Assembly (NCBI RefSeq): GCF_030372765.1
Contig: NZ_JAUCMW010000019.1
Coordinates: 1-64,000, forward strand
Direction: 5' to 3'
Length of the DNA: 64,000 nucleotides
Source of the DNA: Labilibaculum sp. K2S
Lineage (GTDB): Bacteria; Bacteroidota; Bacteroidia; Bacteroidales; Marinifilaceae
Shown here one piece after another: positions 1 through 9,322 of this stretch (position 1 is the stretch's first letter; every line of letters begins with the position of its first letter). The notes below the pieces were generated by a model. The model had not been told where the DNA came from, did no database searches, and saw only the letters and a list, made by a program, of their open reading frames with translations. The translations under genes were made by a program, and so were the position numbers.

Positions 1-125
1 CTGACGGCAATGGAACAATTGATGATTCTGAACTTGCCGGAGATACCGATGGAGATGGTGTGATTACTGATCCGGAAATAGCCGGAGATACCAACGGTGA
101 TGGCGTAATTGATGATTCCGAATCA
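1..125 (+). repeat. 45-bp coding tandem repeats (DxDGDG calcium-binding type)
   Basis: Units at 36-80 and 81-125 each encode a 15-residue repeat beginning AGDT(D/N)GDGVI. A partial unit lies at 1-35 and the array probably continues to the left of the window. The third and fifth Asp/Asn positions form the DxDxDG loop that binds calcium in dockerin and thrombospondin type 3 repeats. Confidence 0.75.
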
Positions 126-917
126 AGTGAAATCACTTTAGATCTAGTAAATGATGTTGATAATCCATTGAGTCTTTGTGATGATACTGATGTTGAACTC
201 GCATATACCGATTTAATTGGAAATCCAAGTCAATATAAGATCACATTCGAAGAATCAGCGAGTGCTGCGGGATTTCATGATATAGATTATACTGATATTT
301 TATCGGATTCAGGAGTGTTTCGATTTGCAGTTCCTGTTGGGGTTCCGGATGGTTTGTATGAAGGGAATCTACAATTGAGAAATAACTTTGGGGTAGAGTC
401 TGTGACTTATAAATTTCAGTTTATCGTAAATGTATCAGCAGAATATATTATTTCGAAGTATGATGATGTGGTACTGTGCGACAACAGCAGTGAACGATTT
501 GCAGCTTATCAATGGTATAAAGATGGAGTTGCGATTCCGGGTGCTGTTAATCAATTCTATAATGATCCTGATGGTCTGGTTGGTTCGTATTCTTTGGATC
601 TAATAACTATTGACGGACAGCATTTGACAACCTGCTCAAAGGAATTCAATATTCCATTAAATAAATCAATTAGTGTATATCCTAATCCGGTAAGCAGTAA
701 TGGTAAATGTACTGTTCGTATGAATGGTTTTGAAGAAGATGAAGTACTGGGAAGTCAATTGTCAATATTCAATTCGTTTGGAGCAAAAGTATTCTATACT
801 GAAGATGTGATAAAAGAAAATGTATTACTGCTTCAATTGAAAAAAGGAGTTTATGTTGGACATGTCACTACTGAGACGGGATCTAAGTATTCATTTAAAA
901 TTCTTATTCAAAAATAG
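1..917 (+). CDS. C-terminal part of a large secreted protein with acidic Ca-binding-type repeats and a T9SS type A sorting domain (5' partial)
   Basis: The reading frame is open at the left edge (first full codon at position 3), so an internal GTG at 60 is not the true start. The visible N-terminal part consists of 15-residue repeats of the DTDGDGVITDPE type, which resemble dockerin/thrombospondin type 3 calcium-binding loops. A beta-rich segment follows, then a region containing AAYQWYKDGVAIPGA, a pattern typical of Ig-like modules in type IX cargo. The last ~80 residues begin with SVYPNPVSS and end in a basic, beta-strand-rich tail (SFKILIQK). This is the type A sorting signal that directs outer-membrane translocation and surface attachment by the type IX secretion system. 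The protein is therefore probably a surface or released adhesin or enzyme; its catalytic or binding part lies outside the window. Confidence 0.85.
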   Translation, partial: DGNGTIDDSELAGDTDGDGVITDPEIAGDTNGDGVIDDSESSEITLDLVNDVDNPLSLCDDTDVELAYTDLIGNPSQYKITFEESASAAGFHDIDYTDILSDSGVFRFAVPVGVPDGLYEGNLQLRNNFGVESVTYKFQFIVNVSAEYIISKYDDVVLCDNSSERFAAYQWYKDGVAIPGAVNQFYNDPDGLVGSYSLDLITIDGQHLTTCSKEFNIPLNKSISVYPNPVSSNGKCTVRMNGFEEDEVLGSQLSIFNSFGAKVFYTEDVIKENVLLLQLKKGVYVGHVTTETGSKYSFKILIQK

Positions 918-985
918 CAGGTGTATTTTATCATGAGAAAAAAATTACAATCAACAGTATTCGTGAAAACTCAAGAAATCAATCA

Positions 986-2419
986 ATGAAAAAATATAAA
1001 ATACAGGTTCTAATTGGATTTTCCCTCTTTGTTTTTGGATCAGTTCAAGCCCAGAAAACAGATCAGTTTTTATCACTTGATATGAGTGGTGGACTGCATA
1101 GCATGCAATATTCTCTTCAAAATGGGAAAGCAAAAAGACAGTTTGGATATGGCTTCCATCTGTCTTACAGCTATTTTTTAAATTCACATTGGGGAGTGCA
1201 GACAGGTATTGGAATTCAGAAGTGTCGAACTGAGGCAATCTTAAATTATCAGTCGAGTACCAATGAAATTGATTCTGATGGCGATTCGTATGAGTTTCGT
1301 AACAGGTTTGATAACTGGCAGGAAAAACAAGATGTCTTTTTTGTTGACATTCCGTTATCCTTACAGTATCAAAAGATGTTAGGAAAAAAGTTTGGGATTT
1401 TAGCTGGGTTAGGGGCTCAAATATCTATTCCTACACAGGCCACTTATGAAACAACAGGAGGTGAAATGGTAACCACTGCCTATTACAGTCAGTGGAATGT
1501 AGAGTTATACGATTTGCCACAACATGGTTTAGGTTCGATTACAACTAAATACAAAGGCGACATATCTTTAAATCCATCTTATTCTGCGATTGCAGAATTG
1601 GATGGGTTTTATCATGTATCTGAGAAAATAGATGTGTATGCAGGATGTTATTGTAATTATGGTCTTAATAATTTAATAAGTCCTGAGAAAAAAATAGTTT
1701 ATCAGCCAGACGGGGTCTACAATGGAATCTTAGCATCAGATCAGGTTTCTAAGGTTAATCTGTTGGCATTTGGACTTAAAGTTGGAGTCCGTTTCCGAAT
1801 AAATAAGGTAAGGCGCAGAATTAGCAAGAAAACAGGATCAATAAACGATGTACAAACAGCAGAATATTCCGGTTCATTGCTGCCAGCAGGTTCGGTAAAA
1901 AAAGAATTAGGTATTGAACCAGCAAAAGAAGGATCAATAAACGATGTACAAACAGCAGAATATTCCGGTTCGTTGCTGCCAACAGGTTCGGTAAAAGAAG
2001 AATTAGATATTGAACCAGCAAAATCAGAAATTAAAACCTCAGTTAATAAAGAAGAAACACCAATTGAAAAGGCAAGACAAATATCAGATTCTATGAGTCT
2101 GGAGTTTAGTTTTAATTCAATAGAACTTATAAAAGAGGAGGATAGTAATTTTCAGATCTTGAGTAATCTCTTGAGAGCAAATCAGGAAATACAGTTGCAA
2201 ATAATTGGACACACATGTAATATCGCAGATTATGAAACAAATATGATAGTTGGTTTCAAAAGAGCAGAATATGTAAAGTCTAAATTAATTGAGTTGGGTG
2301 TTCGCCCTTTTCAAATGGAAATAGAAAGCAGGGGTTTAAATGAACCTCTTTTTGAAAATACATCCGAAGAAAACAGAGCGAAAAATAGAAGAGTGGAAAT
2401 AAAGGTTATCTCTAAATAA
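986..2419 (+). CDS. Outer-membrane beta-barrel protein with C-terminal OmpA peptidoglycan-binding domain
   Basis: The protein has 477 residues. A signal peptide (MKKYKIQVLIGFSLFVFGSVQAQ) is followed by ~270 residues of alternating aromatic/polar strands, with segments such as YGFHLSYSYFLNSHWGVQTGIG and a final GLKVGVRFRI typical of PorT-like barrels. A low-complexity linker (~residues 284-370) contains two 32-residue tandem copies starting GSINDVQTAEYSGSLLP. The last ~110 residues form an OmpA domain: a GHT motif, then RAEYVKSKLIELGV and the terminal NRAKNRRVEI, which binds peptidoglycan in this family. It probably anchors the outer membrane to the wall. It lies 68 bp downstream of the sorting-domain protein, so co-transcription is possible. 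A clear terminator follows. Confidence 0.85.
   Translation: MKKYKIQVLIGFSLFVFGSVQAQKTDQFLSLDMSGGLHSMQYSLQNGKAKRQFGYGFHLSYSYFLNSHWGVQTGIGIQKCRTEAILNYQSSTNEIDSDGDSYEFRNRFDNWQEKQDVFFVDIPLSLQYQKMLGKKFGILAGLGAQISIPTQATYETTGGEMVTTAYYSQWNVELYDLPQHGLGSITTKYKGDISLNPSYSAIAELDGFYHVSEKIDVYAGCYCNYGLNNLISPEKKIVYQPDGVYNGILASDQVSKVNLLAFGLKVGVRFRINKVRRRISKKTGSINDVQTAEYSGSLLPAGSVKKELGIEPAKEGSINDVQTAEYSGSLLPTGSVKEELDIEPAKSEIKTSVNKEETPIEKARQISDSMSLEFSFNSIELIKEEDSNFQILSNLLRANQEIQLQIIGHTCNIADYETNMIVGFKRAEYVKSKLIELGVRPFQMEIESRGLNEPLFENTSEENRAKNRRVEIKVISK
1835..2026 (+). repeat. 96-bp in-frame tandem duplication in the OmpA-protein linker
   Basis: Copies at 1835-1930 and 1931-2026 differ at only a handful of positions (about 93% identical by eye). 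The duplication lengthens the flexible linker between barrel and OmpA domain by 32 residues without breaking the frame, and looks recent. Confidence 0.9.
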
Positions 2420-2444
2420 TGAGGTTTTGTTGTATAATCAGGAG

Positions 2445-2471
2445 AGAGAGGGATTATGCCTCTCTTTTTTG
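2445..2471 (+). terminator. Rho-independent terminator after the OmpA-type gene
   Basis: A 7-bp stem (AGAGAGG at 2445-2451 with CCTCTCT at 2459-2465) is followed directly by a T-tract. Confidence 0.8.
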
Positions 2472-2544
2472 TTTTCGTTATGAGCACGTTAAGAATCCCA
2501 AATGGATCCTTCTTGTCCCTTTTTCAATATTTTAAAATATGCTC

Positions 2545-2580
2545 AAAAAAAAGAGAGTTTCAAATGAATGAAACTCTCTT
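2545..2580 (-). terminator. Terminator at the 3' end of the minus-strand hexosamine operon
   Basis: A perfect 12-bp stem (2551-2562 with 2569-2580) with a 6-nt loop. On the minus strand it is followed by a run of eight T residues. It lies ~150 bp past the last gene of the operon (GH20), so it probably ends that transcript. Confidence 0.85.
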
Positions 2581-2731
2581 CCTAGATTAGAATCACAAAA
2601 TTAATATCTTCTGAAGTTGCTGGCATTGGCATAATTTCCACGAAGGGAACTCTTGTTCTTTTTTCAATAGTGCTTCATCATTTGCGATCAATCTTTTTCC
2701 CAATCAAGATCATTGCATAAATGCCGTTTAA

Positions 2732-4336
2732 TTAATCCTTATGGTAGTTTATTCCAAGCAAATCCCATCTTTTTTCCAATTTGGACAATGAACCTAAAAA
2801 CTTAGAGTAATCCTTTTTTGCTTTGCGTGTCCAGCCAACTTCGGCATATGCAGCCAGTCTTGGAAATATCTGTAAATTCATTTTCTGGACGGTTGGAATC
2901 CACTCACTCCACATCTGACATCCCAGTCCTAGAATTTTGGAATCATATTTTGGATCCAGACCTTCGGGGATTGGATCGAATGAATAGGCTTTAGTCAAGG
3001 GAATTGTTTTGTAATTATAATCGAGATAGGTTTGGGCATGGTAGGAATTTACCACTTTATATCCATTCGAAACCGCTTTGTTTATCAATTCAAGATTTCC
3101 CTTCCAGAACTGAATAATAGCTGATTTCGCTAGTGTTTGTTTAACCTGCACGTTTGCATCATCTTGCCATTCGTGCACATTGTCGCCAAGAATCTCATTC
3201 CAGCCCATCATACGGTGGCCAGAACTATCCACAAACTGGGAAATACGGTTTGTGAAATATATCTGAAGATCGGCAGGGGAACTTAACCCTTCTTTCTTTA
3301 TCAAGGCTTGCATCATCGCAGAGTTCTTCCAAGTCTCGAACGTTACCTCATCTCCTCCGATATGTACCACCTTACTTGGGAAAAGCGCCAATACTTCGGT
3401 AAGAATTTCCTCCAAAAAGTGGTATACTTTAGGATCAGCAACATTGAATGAATCATCCATTTTGCCAAAAGTTACAGGTACTTCGGTTGTTGTGCCAAGT
3501 ACTCCCAGCCATGGATAAGCAGCTATGGCAGCCATTGCATGACCTGGCATCTCAATCTCGGGAACGATTTGAATATGCCTTTCCGAAGCATAAGCAATAA
3601 TTTCCTTGATTTGCTCCTGTGTATAGAAACCATCATGAGGAATGCCTTCCCGTTTCTCACTTCGTCGGGCTGCTTGTGTATCTTTTCGAAAACTGCCAAT
3701 GGAAGTGAGAAGCGGGTATTTTTTGATTTCAATGCGCCAGCCCTGATCATCCGTTAAATGCCAGTGAAATATATTCATTTTTAATAAAGCCATCTGATCA
3801 AGCAGGTTCTTTACTGCTTTCATTCCTTTAAAATGACGCGATTCATCAAGCATGAAAGCCCGCCAGGGAAACCGGGGTTTATCGGTAATAAGTACAAGCG
3901 GTATAACAGCTGTTTTCTTTTTATCAGGATTAAACTCAAACTCGGGTGGTAACAATTGCCGCAAAGATTGTATGCCATAAAAAACACCGGTATTGGTTCC
4001 TCCTTCGATGGTAATGCTCTTGGATTGAACCAGTAAGCGATAGCCTTCTTCACCTAATTCATTTTTCAACAGAGGGTCAATTACCAATTTAATGCCTTCG
4101 CCTTTAGCCCGAACTTCAGGTTTTATTCCATAAGCTTTTTCCAATATTTCGGATAAATAGTTTGCTTCTTTTTGGGTCGGTTCATTGGAAATTACGACCG
4201 TTTTGGCTGTGAGTTTATAAGTCCCTTTCTTGATCTCAACTTTCTCAGGGCGAGGGATAATATGAATGTCGGCCTGCGCTGATATTCCAACCCCAGAGAT
4301 TAAAATTAATGAGATAATAAATTTGGATAGTTGCAT
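2732..4336 (-). CDS. GH20 beta-N-acetylhexosaminidase (exported)
   Basis: The protein has 534 residues with an N-terminal signal peptide ending near ISAQA. An N-terminal GH20b-type domain (~residues 25-150) precedes the (beta/alpha)8 catalytic domain, with FPWRAFMLDESRHF, HWHLTDDQGWRIEIKKYP and PEIEMPGH. The catalytic pair is in HIGGDE (D329-E330), where Asp positions the substrate acetamido group and Glu is the acid/base. It removes terminal GlcNAc or GalNAc, most likely in the periplasm. It is the last gene of the minus-strand operon, 49 bp after the NagX-like gene, and is followed by a strong terminator. Length and motifs are normal for the family. It is unlike the second GH20 of this operon (9323-10936), so the two probably act on different linkages or chain positions. 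Confidence 0.93.
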   Translation of the reverse strand: MQLSKFIISLILISGVGISAQADIHIIPRPEKVEIKKGTYKLTAKTVVISNEPTQKEANYLSEILEKAYGIKPEVRAKGEGIKLVIDPLLKNELGEEGYRLLVQSKSITIEGGTNTGVFYGIQSLRQLLPPEFEFNPDKKKTAVIPLVLITDKPRFPWRAFMLDESRHFKGMKAVKNLLDQMALLKMNIFHWHLTDDQGWRIEIKKYPLLTSIGSFRKDTQAARRSEKREGIPHDGFYTQEQIKEIIAYASERHIQIVPEIEMPGHAMAAIAAYPWLGVLGTTTEVPVTFGKMDDSFNVADPKVYHFLEEILTEVLALFPSKVVHIGGDEVTFETWKNSAMMQALIKKEGLSSPADLQIYFTNRISQFVDSSGHRMMGWNEILGDNVHEWQDDANVQVKQTLAKSAIIQFWKGNLELINKAVSNGYKVVNSYHAQTYLDYNYKTIPLTKAYSFDPIPEGLDPKYDSKILGLGCQMWSEWIPTVQKMNLQIFPRLAAYAEVGWTRKAKKDYSKFLGSLSKLEKRWDLLGINYHKD

Positions 4337-4385
4337 GAGAATTTCGTTTTAGTGTTTTTTAATAAATGCTGACCGATTTTTTTTC

Positions 4386-5510
4386 TTATACTTTCAGAAA
4401 TATTTTTTTTCGATAGAGGATATACAAGAACATCCATACTCCGGCTGTATAACCAATGGATCCAATAAGGGGAACCACTGATTCCGGAGCAATACGCATG
4501 AATCCTCCAAAGAAAAAATCACGCATAGTATTGAAATTAATTATTTTGTATTGTACTATGTAAATGGTAATGGGATTCAGGCCGATTACAACAAAGAAAA
4601 AGGCCCATTTTTTGAATCCCCACACATCTATAATGAGATAAAAAATACCTAATAAAAGTAGGCTCCATCCTCCGGCATAGAGAGTAAAGGAGCTTGTCCA
4701 CAGGTTTTTGATGATGGGGAAGAAGAGCCCCCAGAGTTTACCAACAGCAAGTGATACGAGTCCCGCAAAGATTATTATCAATCCTTTCTGTATTTTACTA
4801 AAATTCACTTTTTGAGAATGAAGAAAAGTCCCTGCAAAGACACCCAGCATAGCTGTTCCAATGGATGGAATAGTACTTAGAATACCTTCGGGTTCCATTA
4901 CTTTTAGATGCAGTGTACCAGGTAATAACAAGCGATCAATATAACCGGATAAATTGCCTTCGAGAGTTAGGACACCGGCACCAAAACCGGGAACAGGAAC
5001 GAATTGCATCAATAAATAATAGCTAATCAATAATCCCCAAAACCATACAATCTGCCAGTGCAATGAAGTATTCAGAAAAATGATAGCAGCCAGAAACCAG
5101 GCAATGCCAATTCGTCCAAGAACACTGGCAAAACGAAGGTGTTCCTCATCGAAATTGAGAATGCGGTTGTACAACATTCCCAAAATGATCAATGTTATCA
5201 TGCGTGTAAATGCATGATTGTAAATGCTTGCTTTAGAGTCACCATTCGATAATCTTTTTCCAAAAGAAAAGGGCATTGAAACACCTGCTAGAAAAAGAAA
5301 AAGCGGGAAAATTAAGTCGTAAAAGGCAAAGCCTTCCCATTTTACATGATTCATCTGAGAGTGGAGCCATTTAAAAAGAGGCCATCCGGTAAGTGCTGCC
5401 AAGGCTAGGATAATCCGTTGTCCACCTATAATCCAAAACATGTCGAATCCACGCAGTGCATCAAGGGAACGTAATCGTTGTTGTTTTGGAGCATTATTTG
5501 TTTGTTTCAT
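4386..5510 (-). CDS. NagX-like inner-membrane acyltransferase (DUF5009 / HGSNAT-like)
   Basis: I place the start at the ATG at 5510 (374 residues); the upstream in-frame TTG at 5519 would add only three residues. The N-terminus carries RLRSLDALRGFDMFWII, the signature of the DUF5009 and heparan-alpha-glucosaminide N-acetyltransferase-like group. About ten hydrophobic helices follow, ending in YTAGVWMFLYILYRKKIF. The eukaryotic relative acetylates terminal glucosamine across a membrane; members in bacterial chitin and GlcNAc clusters are called NagX and have uncertain function. Its place between NagA and GH20 supports a role with amino sugars, perhaps acetylation of de-N-acetylated hexosamine or transport. 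The exact reaction is inferred. Confidence 0.8.
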   Translation of the reverse strand: MKQTNNAPKQQRLRSLDALRGFDMFWIIGGQRIILALAALTGWPLFKWLHSQMNHVKWEGFAFYDLIFPLFLFLAGVSMPFSFGKRLSNGDSKASIYNHAFTRMITLIILGMLYNRILNFDEEHLRFASVLGRIGIAWFLAAIIFLNTSLHWQIVWFWGLLISYYLLMQFVPVPGFGAGVLTLEGNLSGYIDRLLLPGTLHLKVMEPEGILSTIPSIGTAMLGVFAGTFLHSQKVNFSKIQKGLIIIFAGLVSLAVGKLWGLFFPIIKNLWTSSFTLYAGGWSLLLLGIFYLIIDVWGFKKWAFFFVVIGLNPITIYIVQYKIINFNTMRDFFFGGFMRIAPESVVPLIGSIGYTAGVWMFLYILYRKKIFLKV

Positions 5511-5669
5511 AACAATCAATGTTTAAAACGTGTATTGTTGAATATCAATGATGTAGATGGCATCTCGTTCTCAGATTGATCTGTCAGTTTGTTTCCTATG
5601 AATAGCCATGAGGCGATTTTGTCTTGTTCATTCCGAATAGTTGTTTTCAATTTGTTTTATGATTTAATA

Positions 5670-6863
5670 CTAGCTTCCCCATGAAGAAAATGAAGCAAAA
5701 TCATTCTTGTAATCATCAGAATGCAGGTATACAATTTCCCCGGACAGAATGGTTTGTAAGATATTTATTTCAGTTTGCTTTTGTTCAAACAGAACCAAAT
5801 TGGCCGGTTCGCCTGCCTTAAAAACCGATTGGGATTTTCCCGTCAATACTTCCAGAGGTTTGAGCGATGCTTTGTTCCATGCATCTTTCAGTGATAGTAA
5901 ATTCTTCCTGACCACTTGATTGACACACCATAGCAGCGACTGGGCAGAGCCTGCCAGTAAGTTCGGTTGATTAGCCAAACTTAGGCGTCCTTCCGGGCTT
6001 AACATCACTTCTCCGCCAATATGACTATTATAAGTTCCTGGATTTAAACCTGCAAAATAGGTACAGTCACTGATTAAGATTGCAGTTTCTGATTTTACTT
6101 TAAAAATGATTTTCAAAAATGAGTCTGGCAAGTGAAAGCCATCTGCAATAACCGAGGTCCAAAGTTTATCCTGTGCCAACTGTTCCCAAATGTAGTTGGG
6201 ATGTCGGGGTAACATCAAATGAGTGCCGTTACCCAAGTGCGTTGACAATCGTCCGCCTGCTTTTACGGCTCTGTCAATTTGTTCCGGTGTGGCAGCGGTG
6301 TGTCCGATGGAAACGATAACTCCGCTTTTAGTACAACGTGCAATAAACTCATCGCTTCCGGTCCATTCCGGTGAAAGAGTGATAATCTTGATTTTTTCTT
6401 CAGCAATAGTTTGCCATTGTTGAAACAATTCCCAATCAGGCTTTTGCACCAGTTGAGGATCGTGTGCACCACGAGCACCATCTTCTTTCGAAATGAATGG
6501 ACCTTCTAAGTGAATTCCACCAATGGCACTTGCTGCTTCTGGATAAGTCTTGCAGGCCAAAACAATAGTTGCAAGAGCCTTCCTAATAGAATCATCAGTA
6601 TTCGTAATCAGTGTTGGAAAGAAAGTGGTGACTCCTTGTTTAGCGAGCATTTGTACTACGCGGTTTACATCAGATGCCATTAATTGGGTGGTATTGAAAT
6701 CAACACCACCATAACCATTCACCTGTAAATCGACCAATCCGGGTGCAATAACAGGAAGATACTTTTTTGCTTTAGGAAGATAAACAACATCCGCTATTTT
6801 ACCGTCTTTTATTCCAAGTCGTATTGGTTTTCCGCTTTGATAATCCAATCCTTCTACATGCAT
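5670..6863 (-). CDS. nagA: N-acetylglucosamine-6-phosphate deacetylase (NagA)
   Basis: The protein has 397 residues, no signal peptide, and the amidohydrolase fold typical of NagA: APGLVDLQVNGYGGVDFN, the metal-binding GGIHLEGPF (E120), SIGHTAA (H188), THLGNGT (H209), ADGFHL (H244) and ISDCTYFAG, whose Asp266 corresponds to the family's catalytic Asp. It removes acetate from GlcNAc-6-phosphate in the cytoplasm, giving the GlcN-6-phosphate used by NagB of the same operon. The motif after THLGNG departs from the usual HxxNGMxP pattern, so GalNAc-6-phosphate or another N-acetylated sugar phosphate is possible. The SSS symporter gene lies 63 bp upstream and the NagX-like gene follows after 159 bp. 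Confidence 0.88.
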   Translation of the reverse strand: MHVEGLDYQSGKPIRLGIKDGKIADVVYLPKAKKYLPVIAPGLVDLQVNGYGGVDFNTTQLMASDVNRVVQMLAKQGVTTFFPTLITNTDDSIRKALATIVLACKTYPEAASAIGGIHLEGPFISKEDGARGAHDPQLVQKPDWELFQQWQTIAEEKIKIITLSPEWTGSDEFIARCTKSGVIVSIGHTAATPEQIDRAVKAGGRLSTHLGNGTHLMLPRHPNYIWEQLAQDKLWTSVIADGFHLPDSFLKIIFKVKSETAILISDCTYFAGLNPGTYNSHIGGEVMLSPEGRLSLANQPNLLAGSAQSLLWCVNQVVRKNLLSLKDAWNKASLKPLEVLTGKSQSVFKAGEPANLVLFEQKQTEINILQTILSGEIVYLHSDDYKNDFASFSSWGS

Positions 6864-6926
6864 TGTTATCGTTTTAAATATTCATTAAATTCAAAAGACA
6901 AGACATTACTATTTTAAATATTCATT

Positions 6927-8402
6927 TCAATTTGCTTTCTCATTAAGAGAGGCCAACAAAGTATTTACTTCAACCGACTCTTGGTTTTTAATCAGGTATC
7001 CTGTAAGGATGTACAGTATCAGCGAAGTGAGCATTGGAGCCGCTACCTCGGTGGCAAGACTAAAATCAGGGATAATTTTAGTGATAGCAAAAGCCAATAA
7101 TCCACCGAAAATAGATACTAAGGCAGCTTTGCTTCCACACCGTTTAAACATAGGTAATAACCCCAGAATCATAGGAATAGCAATTGGTCCCAGCAAAGAA
7201 GCAAACCACGAGACGATCAGTCCAAATACACCGCCAAAATGTCGTGAATTAATGGCTACAATGATGGTGAGTACGGTAAATGAAAAAGTGGTTAGCCGCG
7301 CCAAGACCAAGGTCTGCTTCGGTGTAAATTTCCTGATTCGATGAAAAACGACAGGTAAAATATCGCGGGTAATTACTGCCGATACTGTGTTGGAATCGGA
7401 AGCGGTCATTGACAGCGTGTTTGCAAACATCGAAGCCAATACCAATCCTAACAATCCAGCTGGCAGAAATTTGATTGCCATCATACCGTAAGACAATGTC
7501 GGATCAGCCAAATCCTTAAAAAAGATAGGGGCTGCAAACATTGGAAATAAAAGAAAGAGTGGCCATATGAAATAAAGGATGGAGGATAAAATTCCTGCTT
7601 TTCGAGCTTCAGAGCCGGATGAAGATGAAATAAACCGTGTTGCTAAGTTCCAGGTTCCCCCACTGTAACTAAAAAAATTGATGAACAGCATACCAAGCGC
7701 AAATGCCGGGGTGTAGGGATCGTTAAAGAGATGGGAATTCGTTTCCGGTAATCTATCCCAAAGAGTGAATATGCCTGAAACTCCATCTCCCAATTTCATT
7801 AAAATCATCACAAACATGGTTATGCCGGCAAATAACTGAATTACAAACTGGGCAAAATCATTCCATACATCAGCCCATAATCCACCAATCGTGATGTACA
7901 AAAGAGAAACACCACCTGCCATCAAAATACCCAATGTTAGTGAGCTGCCTGTAAAAATATTCAGCAGGACTGCAATTGCAGCCAGCTTTCCGCCTACATC
8001 AAATACCTTGATGATGGCTCCACTCCAGGCGATAATTTGCTGAGTAGTTAGATTGTATCTTGCCAATAAATATTCTGTAGGAGATTGAATTCCAGTTTTG
8101 ATCCTTAGTTTCGCCCAACGTGGGGCAATCCATAAGGCTGCCAGTAAAGTTGCTAAACCAACTCCACAGGCCCACCAAATGTATAAAGAAAACCCATTGG
8201 TATAGGCAATTCCGGCATAGGCAACAAATACGGCTCCACTATATCCGGAAACGTGATGGGAGACACCAGACAGCCACCAAGGAAGTTTCCCACCAGCAGT
8301 GAAGAAATCAGCCGAATTCTTTACTTTTCTGAAGGCGTTAAGGCCAATAGCAACCAATACTAAAAAATACATGGACAGAACAATCCAGTCAATTAATTGC
8401 AT
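6927..8402 (-). CDS. Sodium:solute symporter (SSS/SLC5 family)
   Basis: The protein has 491 residues and about 13 hydrophobic helices. The N-terminus MQLIDWIVLSMYFLVLVAIG and the segment SADFFTAGGKLPWWLSGVS are the typical start of SSS transporters; residues around SGGTWNLATRF and TASDSNTVSAVITRDI are also characteristic. It would use the sodium gradient to bring monosaccharides across the inner membrane. Its position between the esterase and NagA suggests free N-acetylhexosamine or a related sugar as cargo. No hexokinase or ROK kinase is visible in the operon, so phosphorylation must depend on a kinase elsewhere. Confidence 0.9.
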   Translation of the reverse strand: MQLIDWIVLSMYFLVLVAIGLNAFRKVKNSADFFTAGGKLPWWLSGVSHHVSGYSGAVFVAYAGIAYTNGFSLYIWWACGVGLATLLAALWIAPRWAKLRIKTGIQSPTEYLLARYNLTTQQIIAWSGAIIKVFDVGGKLAAIAVLLNIFTGSSLTLGILMAGGVSLLYITIGGLWADVWNDFAQFVIQLFAGITMFVMILMKLGDGVSGIFTLWDRLPETNSHLFNDPYTPAFALGMLFINFFSYSGGTWNLATRFISSSSGSEARKAGILSSILYFIWPLFLLFPMFAAPIFFKDLADPTLSYGMMAIKFLPAGLLGLVLASMFANTLSMTASDSNTVSAVITRDILPVVFHRIRKFTPKQTLVLARLTTFSFTVLTIIVAINSRHFGGVFGLIVSWFASLLGPIAIPMILGLLPMFKRCGSKAALVSIFGGLLAFAITKIIPDFSLATEVAAPMLTSLILYILTGYLIKNQESVEVNTLLASLNEKAN

Positions 8403-8466
8403 AATGCTATCCTTTCTGTTTTTATGTGAGATCTTAAGGCTTTATCTTCTTTTACATGTAACTTTT

Positions 8467-9312
8467 TCATTTCCTCTTTTGGTTAATTAGATTGATAGAA
8501 ATAAATTTTTCAGCATACCTTTTTCCTAAAATCCGCTGCGATTGGGAATCGAAATGAATATAGTCGGGTTTGGGGGTTAAATCGTTGGTTGGAACCACAT
8601 AGCAATTGGAAAGATCTTGTGATACTGACCTAATAATAACATTAACCGCATTCCAGTTTTCCTGTCGGTTTTCAGGACGGGTATATGAGCCCAGCTCTCC
8701 CATAATAATTGGCAATGAATCAATTCCTATAAATTTCCGCATTTCTGTCATTACCGCTTTAAGTTTGTGCTTGTAAACTGGTATCTTTTCGGGGAAAGCA
8801 TCGCTTTCTCCCTGATGCCAAAGAATTCCTTTGATTTTTCCATACTTCATGGCCATACCGGTTTTCTCTTTGAAATTGCTGAATAGTTGAACGCCGTTAA
8901 ATACAGAATCACTCATCCATGATTCAATAGGGCTGCCTCCAACGGCACAAGGAACCAGTCCAATGGTTATGGAATCACCTACACTTTTTATTAATTCACG
9001 GGCAAATGAAATTCCACAATCCAAACCCGTAAGTTTGGGTTGATAATTGTGTAATGGCTCTTTGGCAACTACCCAGTCATTGTTCAGGTCAACAGTCAGT
9101 ATCCGAGGATTGGGTAATGTATCTTGTGGCTCGACAGTACCTCGTCCGGCCATGTTCGATTGCCCTGCCATAATAAAAATCCAAAAATGCTCGTGATTCG
9201 GAATTTGTTTTGGATATTCTATCTTTTTGGGGAAATGTTCCGGTTTACACTGAGCTGTTCCATTCATCCAAAATATCAAACCAATAAAAGGCAACAAAAT
9301 GTATTTTTTCAT
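8467..9312 (-). CDS. SGNH carbohydrate acetylesterase (sialate O-acetylesterase / CE6-like)
   Basis: I use the ATG at 9312 (281 residues); the TTG at 9318 adds only two residues. A signal peptide (MKKYILLPFIGLIFWMNGTAQ) is followed by block I of the SGNH fold, MAGQSNMAG (Ser52 nucleophile), then CGISFARELIK, VGGSPIESW, LWHQGESDA and the C-terminal PDYIHFD (Asp250/His253 of the triad). This arrangement fits the SASA/CE6 group that removes O-acetyl groups from sugars. It probably de-O-acetylates the target glycan in the periplasm so that the neighbouring glycosidases can act. It starts 10 bp after the end of the upstream GH20-like gene. The substrate is inferred from context. Confidence 0.85.
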   Translation of the reverse strand: MKKYILLPFIGLIFWMNGTAQCKPEHFPKKIEYPKQIPNHEHFWIFIMAGQSNMAGRGTVEPQDTLPNPRILTVDLNNDWVVAKEPLHNYQPKLTGLDCGISFARELIKSVGDSITIGLVPCAVGGSPIESWMSDSVFNGVQLFSNFKEKTGMAMKYGKIKGILWHQGESDAFPEKIPVYKHKLKAVMTEMRKFIGIDSLPIIMGELGSYTRPENRQENWNAVNVIIRSVSQDLSNCYVVPTNDLTPKPDYIHFDSQSQRILGKRYAEKFISINLINQKRK

Positions 9313-9322
9313 ACTCAAATGC

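Noticed and set aside
60..917. GTG at position 60 as a genuine start codon
   Set aside because: The same frame continues open to the left edge with the same calcium-loop repeat, so the gene starts outside the window.
1821..2021. Minus-strand frame with repeated leucine-rich peptide
   Set aside because: It is the antisense reading of the 96-bp coding duplication in the OmpA-type gene.
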